Of a stretch of DNA of 64,000 nucleotides, positions 42,078 through 52,799 are shown piece by piece; the stretch's first letter is position 1, and the number at the start of each line of letters is the position of its first letter. The translations under genes were made by a program, and so were the position numbers. Source of the stretch: Bradyrhizobium sp. 170 (GTDB lineage Bacteria > Pseudomonadota > Alphaproteobacteria > Rhizobiales > Xanthobacteraceae); the NCBI RefSeq assembly GCF_023101085.1, contig NZ_CP064703.1, positions 1,736,001 to 1,800,000 of the forward strand, given 5' to 3'. The notes under the pieces are model-generated. The model saw only the letters and a list, made by a program, of their open reading frames with translations. It ran no database searches and had not been told where the DNA came from.

Positions 42078-43661
42078 CTAGAAGAATACCGACGTAGATA
42101 CCAATATATTCAGGGCGTGTCCTGTTTGCGGCGTGTAGGTAATGCTTGTCGGGTGATTGATGTACGTCAGTCCTACGGTTGTATATATCCCGGGCGCCAG
42201 ATGCGCCGTATACAGTCCCGAAATTGCTGTGCTGTCCCGGTGCGCCAGCTGCTCTTTCCCCAGTGCAGCGTCCACCGCGAAATGGCTCCAGATGGTGTTG
42301 TTGACAACAAGACTCATCTGATCAGTGGGCCGGCTGTCAAACAGGCCCTTCGCATACAGGCGAAGCTCGTAGTACTGACTAGCCCTATTTAGGTCAGGCG
42401 GAGCGTACATCGCAGAGAACCCGCCATAGATTCCGCGAGATGCCGAGCCGTGGACGGCAGACTGCCAGAATTGCCTGTCCGCAGCTACATAGTAGACGCT
42501 GTTCGCCTTGGCTGTCGGTTGCGTCGGATGCTGTAGGTCCGTGTAGCTGCTGTTGTTAAAGCCCGCGCCAGCCCGCAGCCAAGTCTCGGGTACCCCGGGA
42601 GTAGGCTTGTTCTTATAGCAAACTTCATCAAGTAAAAGAATGCCCGCGTCGCGCGTGCTCCAGTTCAAGCCAGTGGGATTTTCACTTACATGCGTATATT
42701 GACCGGCTGGACTGAGCGAGCGCTGGATTGAGAGCTTGTTATATAAGCGATCGTCAAAATTGTATTTCAGATTAAGAGCCGGCGTTGGCGCCCAATTGTT
42801 GCTCATGCCCGCTTGGAACAGCATCTTCGACGAGGGTCCAAAAACTTTTTCTCCGGCACCCGCAAACTCATGTTGGTTTCTGAGGTAACCCACTTTGAGT
42901 TCGATCTTCCTGTCGAAGAACGTTTGATAGTAAGAAACTGCATTGATTCCCAGTCGGTCTGGCCCGGCGCTCTTCCATGTCCAATATTGATGCTCGGCTC
43001 CCACGACGATCTGACCGTCGGGAATTCCAAACCGAGCGAGGTCATAGGTCACGATCATAGAGTTGACCGTACTAAATGTCGGATTCTGGCCGACATATTG
43101 TTGATTGGCGATGGTGCTTCTGGCGGCATTACCGAGTTGATTGTTGACAAACGTGTTTAGGGTCCAGCCAGCGAATCCAATCCCGAGATCCGAAAGCTCG
43201 GATCTGACAGAAGCTGTATCCTGATCTATCGTGTCCGCAGGACCAGGCCCAGTGAACGCCGCACCTTTTTCGCGGAGATTCTCGAATTTTGCGAATGGGT
43301 CAATCTGCTTTTGACCCCTGCTCTTGGCGATGTCCTCCGCACTATCGCGCTTTGTGGTAGACCTAGCTGCTTTTGGCAGCGAGTTCCCAGCAAGGCGCGC
43401 TGCTCCTTTGGGCCGGCCGCTTCGGAAGGTTATGGCCGGATTCGAAATTGTTTGGCTTCTTGCCTTGGCTAGCTCATCGGGGCTCTGACTTCTAGGGCCA
43501 GAGACATCGCCAGGTTGTGCCGCCGCCGAACTGCCGGCAAGACTAGCTATCAGGGAAAGGAGAATACGCCCTCTTGGCTTCGCACTTGGTCGAGAGATGA
43601 AAGCAACTACGCCAGCCGAGTATGCCCGCATGGATACTGGCGCTATTCCGCAACAATGCAT
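42078..43661 (-). CDS. OprB-type outer-membrane carbohydrate porin
   Basis: Beta-barrel porin, about 527 residues from the ATG at 43661 (ribosome site GTGGAAATCACG); an in-frame ATG at 43631 is the alternative. Signal peptide ILLSLIASLAGSSAAA with cleavage after AAA. It is followed by a basic, low-complexity linker (about residues 50-130) and then the barrel: LSDLGIGFAGWTLNTFVNNQ, DLARFGIPDGQIVVGAEHQY and RSLSPAGQYTHVSENPTGLN. It ends in LVSTSVFF, the C-terminal phenylalanine signature of the outer-membrane assembly pathway. Family members are sugar-selective porins. Sugar specificity cannot be told, and no sugar transporter is adjacent. Confidence 0.8.
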   Translation of the reverse strand: MHCCGIAPVSMRAYSAGVVAFISRPSAKPRGRILLSLIASLAGSSAAAQPGDVSGPRSQSPDELAKARSQTISNPAITFRSGRPKGAARLAGNSLPKAARSTTKRDSAEDIAKSRGQKQIDPFAKFENLREKGAAFTGPGPADTIDQDTASVRSELSDLGIGFAGWTLNTFVNNQLGNAARSTIANQQYVGQNPTFSTVNSMIVTYDLARFGIPDGQIVVGAEHQYWTWKSAGPDRLGINAVSYYQTFFDRKIELKVGYLRNQHEFAGAGEKVFGPSSKMLFQAGMSNNWAPTPALNLKYNFDDRLYNKLSIQRSLSPAGQYTHVSENPTGLNWSTRDAGILLLDEVCYKNKPTPGVPETWLRAGAGFNNSSYTDLQHPTQPTAKANSVYYVAADRQFWQSAVHGSASRGIYGGFSAMYAPPDLNRASQYYELRLYAKGLFDSRPTDQMSLVVNNTIWSHFAVDAALGKEQLAHRDSTAISGLYTAHLAPGIYTTVGLTYINHPTSITYTPQTGHALNILVSTSVFF

Positions 43662-44845
43662 CGTGATTTCCACGTCCGTGATTTGAATAAGGTGCACTTC
43701 CACCTGACGGCCTAGAGCGGTTCTCGATCCTTTGGGCTCAAGGCGGTCTAGGTGACGCTTGAGGCCAGGCGGCATCTCTATGCCAACGAGACCCGCTCAG
43801 CCTTCCGCGCTATCACCACTGCTGGCCAACGTGGCGGGTACCCAGCGCGACGCAACCCAGCCGCTCCATCGCTAATCGAATGCAAGCATCTGCTGCACCG
43901 TGTCGACACGGAGAGTGGCCTGCTCGATGTGAGCGTTCGCTAGCAACAGATTGGCGGCCAGCGCACGGAGCCCAGGGATTCTCGCGACAAATCCGCTGCC
44001 ACGAGGATGTTCTTCAACACAGAGCCGCGCCAGTAGGCCAGTAGCTGAGCTCGCATAACAACACGCCAGACCCTAGAAACGCCGCCCGCAGCTCGGTCCA
44101 TGGGATGAAGCACAGGCGGGCAGAAGGGGCTAACATTGTTTGACGTCCGTAAGCTCGCTGAGGCCGGCATGAGGCCTTGATTGGCTCTCATGGGAAGATG
44201 GAGAGCGCGATTGGAGGCGTTTTGATAGCTGCGGGACGAGACAGAACATCCATCAGCTCGATTGGATTTACCGGATCTATATCGCATCGCGACTTCGTCC
44301 TTGATGTGGCCCGAGCGAGTTTCACCGGCACTGACTGGCATGTGTCCGTCATCTCCATCAATTGCTAGGTTTGGTAGGTTGACCGGGCGCGGGACGTCGG
44401 CCTCGCTGCGCGAATCGCAGGTATCGTGCCGCTCGGCGCGAGACCGTCCCGGCGTCAGGGACGAACTCCGGTATGGCAGCATCGAGGGGCGCCATTCTGG
44501 AAGGTCGCTTCGGTTCCGGTTGCGCGAGGCTCTTACGGGAAATGATTGTTTCGAGGCCGTGATCCCGCGGGATCCGGTTCTAACTTTCGTGCTGGATTAC
44601 CGTTGGCGCCGTGTCGCGCCGGCGCTGGTCCTTTTGTGCTCTTTGGTCTAGCGCTCATCGCGTCGACGAGTTGCTGCTCTGGATTGCACGCGGCGGTCCG
44701 TGGCGATCCCGCTCGAGCGGCGACCATGCACATCAATAGGATCCGTCGTGCATCACCACGAAGCGCTCCGCTTTGCTGGGAGTTCGTATCCAGCGTAGAC
44801 CGCGGGCTGATTGCGGTATCCCGGGCCGCCAGCGCTTGAGTCAGC
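43662..44845. other. Gap upstream of the porin
   Basis: About 1.2 kb without a supportable gene. A short minus-strand stretch near 43930-43960 reads LRALAANLLLANAHIEQATL but has no start and no known family. Confidence 0.35.
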
Positions 44846-45058
44846 TCGAATATCTTCGTACATCCGGACGAGCTCGATCAGGTTTTCGATACCGAAGTCG
44901 CTGAACGCCTAGATCTCATCTTCTCCGACGCGGTAGACCCAGATGAAGCCGTCCTCGATCGCCATTTTGTTGGCGACGTCCCGCAGCCAGTCGTCATCCT
45001 GGTCGAAGTCCGCGGCCATACGGGCAATGGTGGTGATGTGATGAACTTTGTCGGTCAC
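44846..45058 (-). pseudogene. Small conserved hypothetical protein with an internal stop
   Basis: From a GTG at 45058 the frame reads TDKVHHITTIARMAADFD, then DDDWLRDVANKMAIEDGFIW and VYRVGEDEI, then a TAG at 44909-44911. It continues AFSDFGIENLIELVRMYEDI in the same frame. The two parts fit one small helical protein, so the stop is probably a mutation. The family seems to be a short orphan found in rhizobia; function unknown. Confidence 0.5.
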
Positions 45059-45289
45059 GCCGCTTGAGCGGACTGCGTTGCAGTTGGGGGCGTCCAATTC
45101 CCGGCAGCAACTCGCCCAGCCGTCTTCGCGGCTAGGGCCGGGGCGGCTCTCGTCGCGCAGCTGCGCACGGCGTCCTTTACGAATTTGGCGCTGTACGTGA
45201 GTGCACCAGGTGAGCGAAACTCGTTACCCGGGCTTCTGGCGCGTAACGGAAGATAATGCATTCATACGATCACCGCTCCTTGGCTGGTC

Positions 45290-46624
45290 TTAACAGAGCG
45301 GCGTGCCAAGATATGCATCGAATGCGGACGCCACAGCGCGAGTTAGAAAACGATGCTCCTGCCTCACGCGGATGAATCCCTTTTCCACCTCCACGATCCC
45401 ATCCTCGGCGAGCATTGCCAAGCGTTCGGGTGAACCGAGGAAAGGGACCGGGTCAAATCCATGAGTAATGCAAATTGCCGCAACGTCGACCTCGAAATCG
45501 CACATCAGCCGCTCGATGATTGCGGCCCGGACGCGGTCTTCGAGGCTGAGACAGTAGCCCTTTGACGTCGCCAGACGGCCGGCATTGATTTGGTCGCTGT
45601 AAGAACCCGCTGCAACTTCGTTCTGGACGTAACCGTCGCCAAGGCGGCCGATGGCCGACGGGCCGAAGCCGATGACTTTATGGCAGGTGTCGGCCGAGTA
45701 ACCCAGTGAGTTCCGCCGCAGGCGACCGGTTTTCCGCGCCAGCGCGAGCTCATCGTCCGGCAAGGCGAAATGGTCGAGTCCGATTTGGCGGTAGCCCGCA
45801 GCAATCAGTGTATTGGCCATCGCCGCCGCCTGTTCCGCACGGGCAGGAGTGTCTGGCAGCGCTGCCTCGTCGATCAGGCGCTGATTCTTCTTAAAGGAAG
45901 GAACGTGCGCGTAGCCGAATACCGCAAGCCGGTCTGGTCGCATGGCCACCGCCGTAGTCGCGGTCTGAACGCAGGACTGCACCGTCTGATTTGGCAGACC
46001 GTAGATGAGGTCGAAGTTGATGCGGATTATTCCATGCTGCCGCAGCGTTTCGACAGCGCGCTCTATTTGTGCCTCACTCTGAACCCGGTTAATGGCCTTT
46101 TGAACAATTGGATCGAAGCTCTGGACGCCCAAGCTCGCGCGGTTCACGCCGGCAGCCGCTAACGCTTCGGATGTGGCTAGCGTGAACGTGCGCGGGTCGA
46201 TCTCAACAGCGATGGCGGCCGTTTTCGAAACCGCAAAGCTGCGGCGCAGAAGTTCCATCAGTGCTCCGAACTGCGCGGGCTCGATGAGGGTCGGCGTTCC
46301 ACCGCCGAAGTGCACGTCGCTCACAGGCAGCCGTTGCGGCACCTGCGCCGCGACCAACTCGATCTCCCTGCGAAGAACCGCCAAAAATTCTAGGATGGGT
46401 GAATCCCGGCGAGTGATGCTTCGAGCGAAGCCGCAATACCAGCAAATCGATCGACAGAACGGAACGTGGAAATAGAGCGATACGGACTCATTAACCGGCA
46501 GGCGCTGCAGCCATTTCTCAGAGGCTTCGGCGCCGACCACCGTGGAGAACTGGGCTACAGTTGGATAGATGGTGTACCAAGGAAGGCGGGCATCGCAATA
46601 TTTTTCCAGGACCGAGGTCTGCAA
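45290..46624 (-). CDS. hemN: Oxygen-independent coproporphyrinogen III oxidase (HemN-type radical SAM)
   Basis: Radical SAM enzyme of 444 residues that decarboxylates coproporphyrinogen III in heme synthesis under low oxygen. The iron-sulfur motif is FHVPFCRSICWYCGFARSIT (C-x3-C-x2-C, about residues 56-63). HFGGGTPTLIEP, IDPRTFT, NRASLGVQSFDP and INFDLIYGLPNQTVQ follow. The N terminus LPWYTIYPTVAQF resembles the bona fide HemN start (RYTSYPTA), favouring HemN over HemW. The start is a TTG at 46624. Such genes are FixK/FNR targets; no convincing TTGAT-N4-ATCAA box was found upstream. A microaerobic heme supply fits nodule life. Confidence 0.88.
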   Translation of the reverse strand: MQTSVLEKYCDARLPWYTIYPTVAQFSTVVGAEASEKWLQRLPVNESVSLYFHVPFCRSICWYCGFARSITRRDSPILEFLAVLRREIELVAAQVPQRLPVSDVHFGGGTPTLIEPAQFGALMELLRRSFAVSKTAAIAVEIDPRTFTLATSEALAAAGVNRASLGVQSFDPIVQKAINRVQSEAQIERAVETLRQHGIIRINFDLIYGLPNQTVQSCVQTATTAVAMRPDRLAVFGYAHVPSFKKNQRLIDEAALPDTPARAEQAAAMANTLIAAGYRQIGLDHFALPDDELALARKTGRLRRNSLGYSADTCHKVIGFGPSAIGRLGDGYVQNEVAAGSYSDQINAGRLATSKGYCLSLEDRVRAAIIERLMCDFEVDVAAICITHGFDPVPFLGSPERLAMLAEDGIVEVEKGFIRVRQEHRFLTRAVASAFDAYLGTPLC

Positions 46625-47396
46625 CGATTGTTATCCTATGTTTACGAAATTTGTGGTCGCAAGCGAAGTCTTTTGCATTCCTTTTTGCCGACAGTACTCC
46701 GGAATGTCGCTGGAGAATTGGGAGCTTGCGTGACGGCCGATCTGCTGACGAAACACGGTGTGGGCTAGCAAGCCGTTCCTCTCGAAGACAGAGAACAATT
46801 GCTGCAGCGAGATACTCGAATCAACACGGCCACGACGGGGCCCCAGATCCAACTCCGGTTCGCCAATCTCCGACCTTCGCCAACGAGACATCGACCAGGC
46901 CCGTTGACGCTGCTAGAGCTCGAACTGCTCCACGACCTGACTCGTGCGAGGTTCATAGACCAAGATTGATACGTACCCGCAGTCTCCATCAACTGACAAG
47001 GTTGGTAGTTGACTTCTGCCTGGCGTATTCCCCATTCACCGAGGGATCCTGCGCCGGCTCGGGGACATCCCGGTACGTAGTCGAACTTCACCAATGCGAG
47101 GGTCGTTGGTGTCGCGCGGCGCAACGGCTGTTGGCGTGAGTGTGTTCTCGAGTTGGTATGGAAAAAGCAATGAGCCGCGTAGGCGAGCGAGAAGTGATCG
47201 ATGCAATTGAACAGCCGTTTCAGACTTGCCACCGGTTTTGCACAGATCGTCAATGCACCTTTGGTGGGTGGTGGTCGTCTTCGTGTGTCTGGGCACTGCA
47301 GGAGTCTATTTTTTAACCGACGTCAGACAAGATCTCGAGAGCTCGGCGGCCCGTGAAGTTGCTCCAAGGCTGAGCTTTGAGCTGGTCCCGCAAATC
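46625..47396. other. Gap upstream of hemN, to the IS3 left end
   Basis: No gene recognised. Confidence 0.4.
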
Positions 47397-47405
47397 TGAA
47401 CAGTG

Positions 47406-47425
47406 CGATAAGTGGAGTTTCTGCC
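47406..47425 (+). repeat. Left inverted repeat of the IS3 element
   Basis: CGATAAGTGGAGTTTCTGCC; 18 of 20 bases match the right copy. Confidence 0.8.
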
Positions 47426-47464
47426 TGACGGCGGGCAAGATTGACCCGCGAATCAGGAGAGACG

Positions 47465-47730
47465 ATGAGCAGACGAGCACGGCGGAACCACACTCCGGCT
47501 TTCAAGGCGAAGGTGGCGCTTGCCGCCGTCAAGGGTGACCGCACGCTGGCGCAACTAGCGGAGCAGTTCGACGTTCACCCCAATCAGATCACATCGTGGA
47601 AGGCCCAGCTCGAAGGCAGCGCTGCCGATGTTTTCGGTCCGGGCGGCGGGAGTCGGATCGCCGAACCCACCGTCGACGTGAAGTCGCTGCACGCCAAGAT
47701 CGGCGAGTTGACGCTGGAGAACGATTCCTA
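47465..47730 (+). pseudogene. IS3-family OrfA, interrupted at its 3' end
   Basis: HTH protein of the IS3 transposase. MSRRARRNHTPAFKAKVALA, LAQLAEQFDVHPNQITSWK (HTH) and LHAKIGELTLEND (leucine zipper) are typical. After END the sequence switches to IS110 DNA and stops within two codons. The missing continuation (FLEGALTKAGLLSAKR) is legible at 49345-49390, past the insert. Confidence 0.88.
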
Positions 47731-49116
47731 AGAAACGGCAGCACCTACTTTCGGCTCCAAGGGCTGGAGAACAAAGCCGAATGCCTTGGCACGCCGATGC
47801 AAATTGTTGACCACTCGCGTCCGGTAACGCGTCTCGTAGGACGAGGCCCCGGGATCGACATAGTCCATTCCGTATCGCACAGCATTGTAGAACAGAACTG
47901 CGATCTTGCGGGCCGTGGCGGTCACGGCCTTGGCCTTGCCGATGCGCGCTGAGAGCCGTCTATAAAAGGCGCCGAGCGCGGTGTCTGTACGACCCACGGT
48001 CACGGCAGCAAGGCGCAGAAGTGCCGCCGCCCGGCCGCCGGATCGGCGCGTTCGGGACGAGAGCATTTTGCCGCCGGAGACCTTGTTGCTCGGCGCCAGT
48101 CCCAGCCAGGAGGTAAAATGCTTTGCACTTGGCCACGAGGAGAGGTCGTCGCCGCATTCAGCGATCAGCTTCAGCGAGAGGTAAGGACCGAGGCCGTCGA
48201 TCGTGGTGATGTCCTTTCCGAGCAACGCGAACAGCGCCTCGCGGACGTCGAAAGCTAGAGCGTTCGCCTGATCGGTTCGATTCCGACGCCGCGAGGCCCG
48301 CGGCGCTGATCCATGGCCATGACCGCGATGGATGCTGAGTTCCTTCAACACGGCTTCGATCCGGGCGTCGCAGGCAGATGCCTTCTCGTGGTAGGCGTCG
48401 TAAAGCGCAAGTGCCTGCTCGAGCGCAAACAGATGCTCGGCGCGGTAGCTTCCGGTGAGCGCCTTCGCGATCGTCTCGGCGCTGGAGTGGCAACTGTAAT
48501 GGCGCAAGCACGCCAGCGCCTCAGGATCGCGCTCGCCGGCAAGGATCGCGCGTATGATACGCAGGCCGGTCGCGCCGGTGATGTCGGCGACGACGTGGTG
48601 CAGCTGAAGATTCATCTCCGTCAAGGCCTTCTGCATATGCTTGATGTGTGAGGCCGCGTACTCCAGCAGACGCTCGCGCTGACGCACGTAGGCTCGCAGC
48701 TCGGCAATCTGCCCTTTGGGCCGAAAGCTGGCCCGCAGCAACCCGAATGAATGGAGCCGCTGCAGCCATTGCGCATCGCTGACATCGGTCTTGCGCCCCG
48801 GCACGTGTTTGGCATCGCGCGCGTTGACAAGAAACACGGTAAATCCCCGGGCATCGAGAAGCTCGAAAATCGGAATCCAGTAGACGCTGGTTGATTCCAT
48901 GACGACGGTCTTGACGCCGCATTCAGTAAACCAGTCGACCAGCCGATGCAGATCGGCCGTGAAGGTACCGAAGCTGCGGACTGGCTCCGGTGCGCGATCT
49001 GCCCTCACGGCAGCCATATGCATAGTCGCTCCGACGTCGATGGCAGTCGCGTTCGGGTGCACCATCGGCATCTTACCACCGTTCCTCGACTTCGATCTTT
49101 TGGGGTTCATCTCCAA
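47728..49116 (-). CDS. IS110/IS1111-family transposase
   Basis: 462 residues, apparently intact, DEDD transposase. The RuvC-like N-terminal domain opens with the first aspartate (ATAIDVGATMHMAAV), then VMESTSVYWIPIFELL and the DAKHVPGRKTDVSDAQWLQ segment with the two catalytic aspartates. The C-terminal transposase_20 domain has TIDGLGPYLSLKLIAECGDD and FTSWLGLAPSNKVSGGKMLS with the serine nucleophile region. The element, about 47724-49344, sits inside the IS3 orfA/orfB junction in opposite orientation. It has no obvious terminal repeats, as is usual for the IS110 group. Confidence 0.9.
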   Translation of the reverse strand: MEMNPKRSKSRNGGKMPMVHPNATAIDVGATMHMAAVRADRAPEPVRSFGTFTADLHRLVDWFTECGVKTVVMESTSVYWIPIFELLDARGFTVFLVNARDAKHVPGRKTDVSDAQWLQRLHSFGLLRASFRPKGQIAELRAYVRQRERLLEYAASHIKHMQKALTEMNLQLHHVVADITGATGLRIIRAILAGERDPEALACLRHYSCHSSAETIAKALTGSYRAEHLFALEQALALYDAYHEKASACDARIEAVLKELSIHRGHGHGSAPRASRRRNRTDQANALAFDVREALFALLGKDITTIDGLGPYLSLKLIAECGDDLSSWPSAKHFTSWLGLAPSNKVSGGKMLSSRTRRSGGRAAALLRLAAVTVGRTDTALGAFYRRLSARIGKAKAVTATARKIAVLFYNAVRYGMDYVDPGASSYETRYRTRVVNNLHRRAKAFGFVLQPLEPKVGAAVS

Positions 49117-49338
49117 TCCTCCTGCTGACGGCCGCGGAAGGGCTGGGCTGCGCTATTGGTCAGATTCCTAAACGGGATCGCCGGATGGCGTCACCACTCT
49201 CAAGTGCGCAACAACCCATGGACCAGGTTTTTTAACGGGGTCACGTGCCACCAAAATCGTATCGGCCGCTCCCTTCCGGTCGGCAATCTAGCGCCGGCCC
49301 GTTTCTATGCCACAGGGGGAGCGCAGCGCCGCGCATAG

Positions 49339-50135
49339 TTGTTTTTTAGAAGGAGCGCTCACCAAGGCGGGATTGCTGAGCGCAAAGCGATGATCGACCG
49401 TGAACACGATCTGCCGATCAGCAAGCAGGCGGAAGCTCTGAACATCAGCCGCGGCAGCGTCTACTATCTGCCGCGTCCAGTGCCGCCCAAAGACCTCGCG
49501 CTGATGCGGCGTCTCGATCGGCTGCATCTGGAGTTTCCCTTCGCCGGTTCGCAAATGCTGAGAGACCTGCTGGCTGCCGAGGGGTGCAAGATCGGCCGCC
49601 GGCATGTCAAAACGCTAATGCGGCGGATGGGGATAGAGGCGCTCTACCGCCGTCCGCGCACCACCCAACCCGAGCCCGGCCACAAGATCTATCCGTATCT
49701 GCTGCGCGGTATGGAGATCACGCGTCCGAACCAGGTCTGGGCGATGGACATCACCTACATCCCGATGGCGCGAGGCTTCGTCTATCTCGCCGTGGTGCTG
49801 GACTGGGCGACCCGCCGGGTTCTGTCGTGGCGGCTGTCGATCACCATGGAGGCTGCATTCTGCGTCGCGACACTGGAAGATGCCCTGGCCCGTCACGGCA
49901 AGCCGGAGATCTTCAACACCGACCAAGGCTCGCAGTTCACCGGCGCGGCGTTCACCGGCGTGCTCACCGACAACGGCATCGCCATCAGTATGGACGGCCG
50001 GGGCGCCTGGCGGGACAACGTGTTCGTCGAGCGGCTGTGGCGCAGCGTCAAGTACGAGGAGGTTTATCTGCGGGCCTACGAGAACGTCAGCGAAGCTCGT
50101 GCCTCGATCGGCCGATACCTCGACTTCTACAACCG
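49339..50135 (+). pseudogene. IS3-family OrfB (DDE transposase), interrupted
   Basis: Integrase-fold catalytic subunit. KQAEALNISRGSVYYLPRP, then NQVWAMDITYIPMARGFVYL (first D), FNTDQGSQFTGAAFTGVL (second D) and DNVFVERLWRSVKYEEVYLR (E) are all intact. After YLDFYNR the insert begins and adds a foreign tail to a stop at 50185-50187; the true C terminus is at 52817-52901. In life it would be made as an OrfAB fusion by -1 frameshifting. Confidence 0.88.
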
Positions 50136-50156
50136 CGCATCAGAACACCCATCTGT

Positions 50157-52225
50157 CTATGTTGTTGAAGAGAAGAGAGTTTGCTGATCGGGATGCGATC
50201 CCGTGGGGTATCTTGGGTTCTGTCGCGCTCGTTCGGCGATAGATTGAGCGGCACTTGTTATCAGCGAGGCGCGGGCGAAGATCCACGGGCCGTCCGATAG
50301 CGGATGGATGGCTTCGATCTCGCCGGCTTCGGCGGCTAGCCGGAGCGTCTTGGGCGCAATCTTTAGAAGCTTTGCCGCGTTGCCGAGGTTGAGCCAGGGC
50401 TCGATCCCGTCCTCGGCGGGCTTGAACACCGGGATGTGGTAGTTCGAGCGCATTGAGGTGACGCGCTCGCGGGTCCAGCGATTGCCGTTGCCCGTCTTGA
50501 GGCCGTTGCGGTTGAGGAGGCCGGCAATCAGATCGTCGCTGGCGATCAGCACCAGCTGACGGACGGCATGGATGATATCGGCAGAGGTGCTGTTGCGCTG
50601 TCCACGCCGGCGCTTGGGCAGGCGTATCTCGCTGTGAACGCCGCCGACCCAGTGGACGATGAGGACGATCTCGGACGCGGCATCGTCTATATCGGCGACG
50701 ACCTCATGGATGAGGGTGCGCACAACGCGCTTCTTGAGGCGAGCATCCGTCGTCGGCGCATCCCAGACCGTTTTGAGGTTTGAGGCCAGAACGCCGAGCG
50801 AAGCTGGATCGGCAATCGGCGCGGGCGTCGCCGCATCATGCATGGCGATCTTGCCCTCGACCTCCGCCACGTGAGCGAGCGCCCTGTTCCAGCGCGCTTC
50901 AAGCTCGCCCGCCACCAGCCGGTTCGCGGGGTCAGCGGCATCGTATTGGCGGAAGGCCCGGTCGGCGGCATAGCGCGCCGCTTCGAGGTCGCGACTGAGA
51001 GCCTCGCGCACCTGATCCCGCCGTTCCATGGCTCCCTTGGCGCAGCGGTTGCAGCGGCGATAGCGCCCGGACCGACGACGCCAAGCAGTGCGTCCTCGGT
51101 TGCATCATCAACGCGCAATCCGCCGAAGGCGATGCAGTGAGGGCCGCCATTGTCCATCCAGGCGCGGTTGCAGCTGTAGCGCGGGATATGGTGCTTCATG
51201 CCGGAGTAGCGGAGTATGAGCTTGCGGCCGCAGCGCTTGCACCGGATCAGACCGGCCAGCAGCGCGTCTCCATGCTTGGGCGCGCCGTGATGCCGACCAG
51301 TGGGAACATTGCTGCTGACCATGGTGCGGATCGCCTCGAACCTCTCCCAGCTCACGTACCCGTCGTGGGTGTTGGGCTTCAGCGCTAGCCATTCGTTGCG
51401 CGCCTTGCGGCGGACCTTCACGCTCACGCCCTCGGCGCTGTATCCCGCCGCAACCACCGTCTTACCACAGGCATAGGCGCCGCCGTAGACCGGGTTCTCA
51501 ATGATCCGGTGGATGGCAGAGTAGCTCGGTCGCCGCCAGGCCGTGTCGCCGTTGTTCTGCTTCACCGGCAGATCGAGATTGTACTCGTGGAGCCAGCAGA
51601 GCGCCTGTCGCGCGCTGCCCAGTTCTTCGACCTTGTCGAACACCAGCTTGATCGCTTCCTGGACACGCCGATCCGGGTCTTTCTCATAACGGTCGCCGGC
51701 CTTCATGAAGCCGACGGGCGCCGCTACAACCAACTCGCCGCGGCGCGCCTTTTCGTAGCGGGCCGAGAGCGAGCGCTGGCGCAACAGATCCAATTCATAC
51801 TCGTTGAGGCTGCCCTTGAGCCCGAGCAAGAGGCGATCGTTACCGTGCCTCGGCGCATAGATAGTCTCCTGATCGACCAGAACGGTATCGACCACACGGC
51901 ACATCTCGATGAGTTGCTGCCAATCCCGGCTGTTGCGAGCGAAGCGCGAGACCTCGCGGGCGCAAACCGCACCAACCTTACCAAGGCAAACCTCCGCTAC
52001 CATCCGCTCGAAGCCGGCGCGTTGTACCCCACCGGCGGCCGAACGACCGAGATCATCATCGATCACTTCGATCTCTGACCACCCGAGCGCCGTCAGCCGG
52101 TCCCGCATGGCGTATTGCAGCGCGCTGCTCTCGCGACTGTGCAACACTTGATGCGCTGAGGATTGACGCACGTAAAGAATCGCCTTGCGCGCGAGATGAT
52201 GAGGCCTGACTCTGTCAGAGATCAT
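50157..52225 (-). pseudogene. Large serine recombinase, frameshifted
   Basis: Resolvase-type N-terminal domain with the catalytic serine in [12 protein letters not shown], then [40 protein letters not shown] and [20 protein letters not shown]. The recombinase domain and zinc ribbon ([24 protein letters not shown]) follow. Near 51040-51050 (AAATAA) the frame slips by one base. The next frame restores [20 protein letters not shown], a coiled coil, and a MerR-like C-terminal HTH (NAAKLLKIAPKTLRLAAEAG) to the stop at 50157. Combined length about 690 residues. The lesion is after the catalytic domain, so partial activity is conceivable but unlikely. Confidence 0.87.
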
Positions 52226-52454
52226 GACCGACCTCCTTCGCGCGCGGCGTTGTCATCGCCGCAGCGTGGTCGAGGATCAACTGCGTCATCAGACTCGTCA
52301 GGGCCGCCCGTGCTTCCGCCGGCAGCTCCGGCCATGCCGGCGCGCCGATCGCGCCGTTCAACGGGACGCTCCCGAACAGATCCATCTGCTGCGGCGACCG
52401 CGGCTGTTGAGTGTGTCGGTATCCGCTCCCTGGCATTGCCGTCTGGCGTGACAT
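52215..52454 (-). CDS. Small protein preceding the recombinase
   Basis: 79 residues: [19 protein letters not shown], then [19 protein letters not shown] and [20 protein letters not shown], ending EVGHDL. Its end overlaps the recombinase start by 11 bases. Proteins of this type, with an LDLF motif and a helical C terminus, regularly precede such recombinases in rhizobia; the role is unknown. It overlaps the next upstream frame for about 230 bases. Confidence 0.6.
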   Translation of the reverse strand: MSRQTAMPGSGYRHTQQPRSPQQMDLFGSVPLNGAIGAPAWPELPAEARAALTSLMTQLILDHAAAMTTPRAKEVGHDL

Positions 52455-52799
52455 GAGTCGCTCCCCGGTTCTGGTCGTGAGAGCCTCTGGATGCACCAGA
52501 AAGCAGGGCAGCTGATGGCGTTCGATCCTTCAACGCCAGATCGATAAGTGCAGAAAGCGCGGCGAGTGCATCGATGCTAACAAACGGCTGAGCTGTCAAA
52601 AGCTCGGCGTCAGGGCATGCCGTCCGGTCGAACATCCATGCCGGTACTTCAAGCCAACGATCTGCTTGCGACCCGTCCAGCGTGCAGCGAAAAACGATAT
52701 CACCGGCCTTGTCGACGGCCCCATGAACGCAAACTCGGCGACCAAACCAAGGATGATGCCGATAAAGAACCTCGCGAAGAACGGTCCTGTGGGCGTTCT
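52222..52799 (-). CDS. Hypothetical protein of the recombinase element
   Basis: Clear protein-like core: [40 protein letters not shown], then [20 protein letters not shown] and [13 protein letters not shown], followed by a low-complexity tail. Homologous-looking proteins occur upstream of serine recombinases in Bradyrhizobium. The start is uncertain: no ATG with a ribosome site lies within the element, and the frame runs on into IS3 sequence to 52854. Overlap with the following small gene in another frame is large and unusual. Function unknown. Confidence 0.5.
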
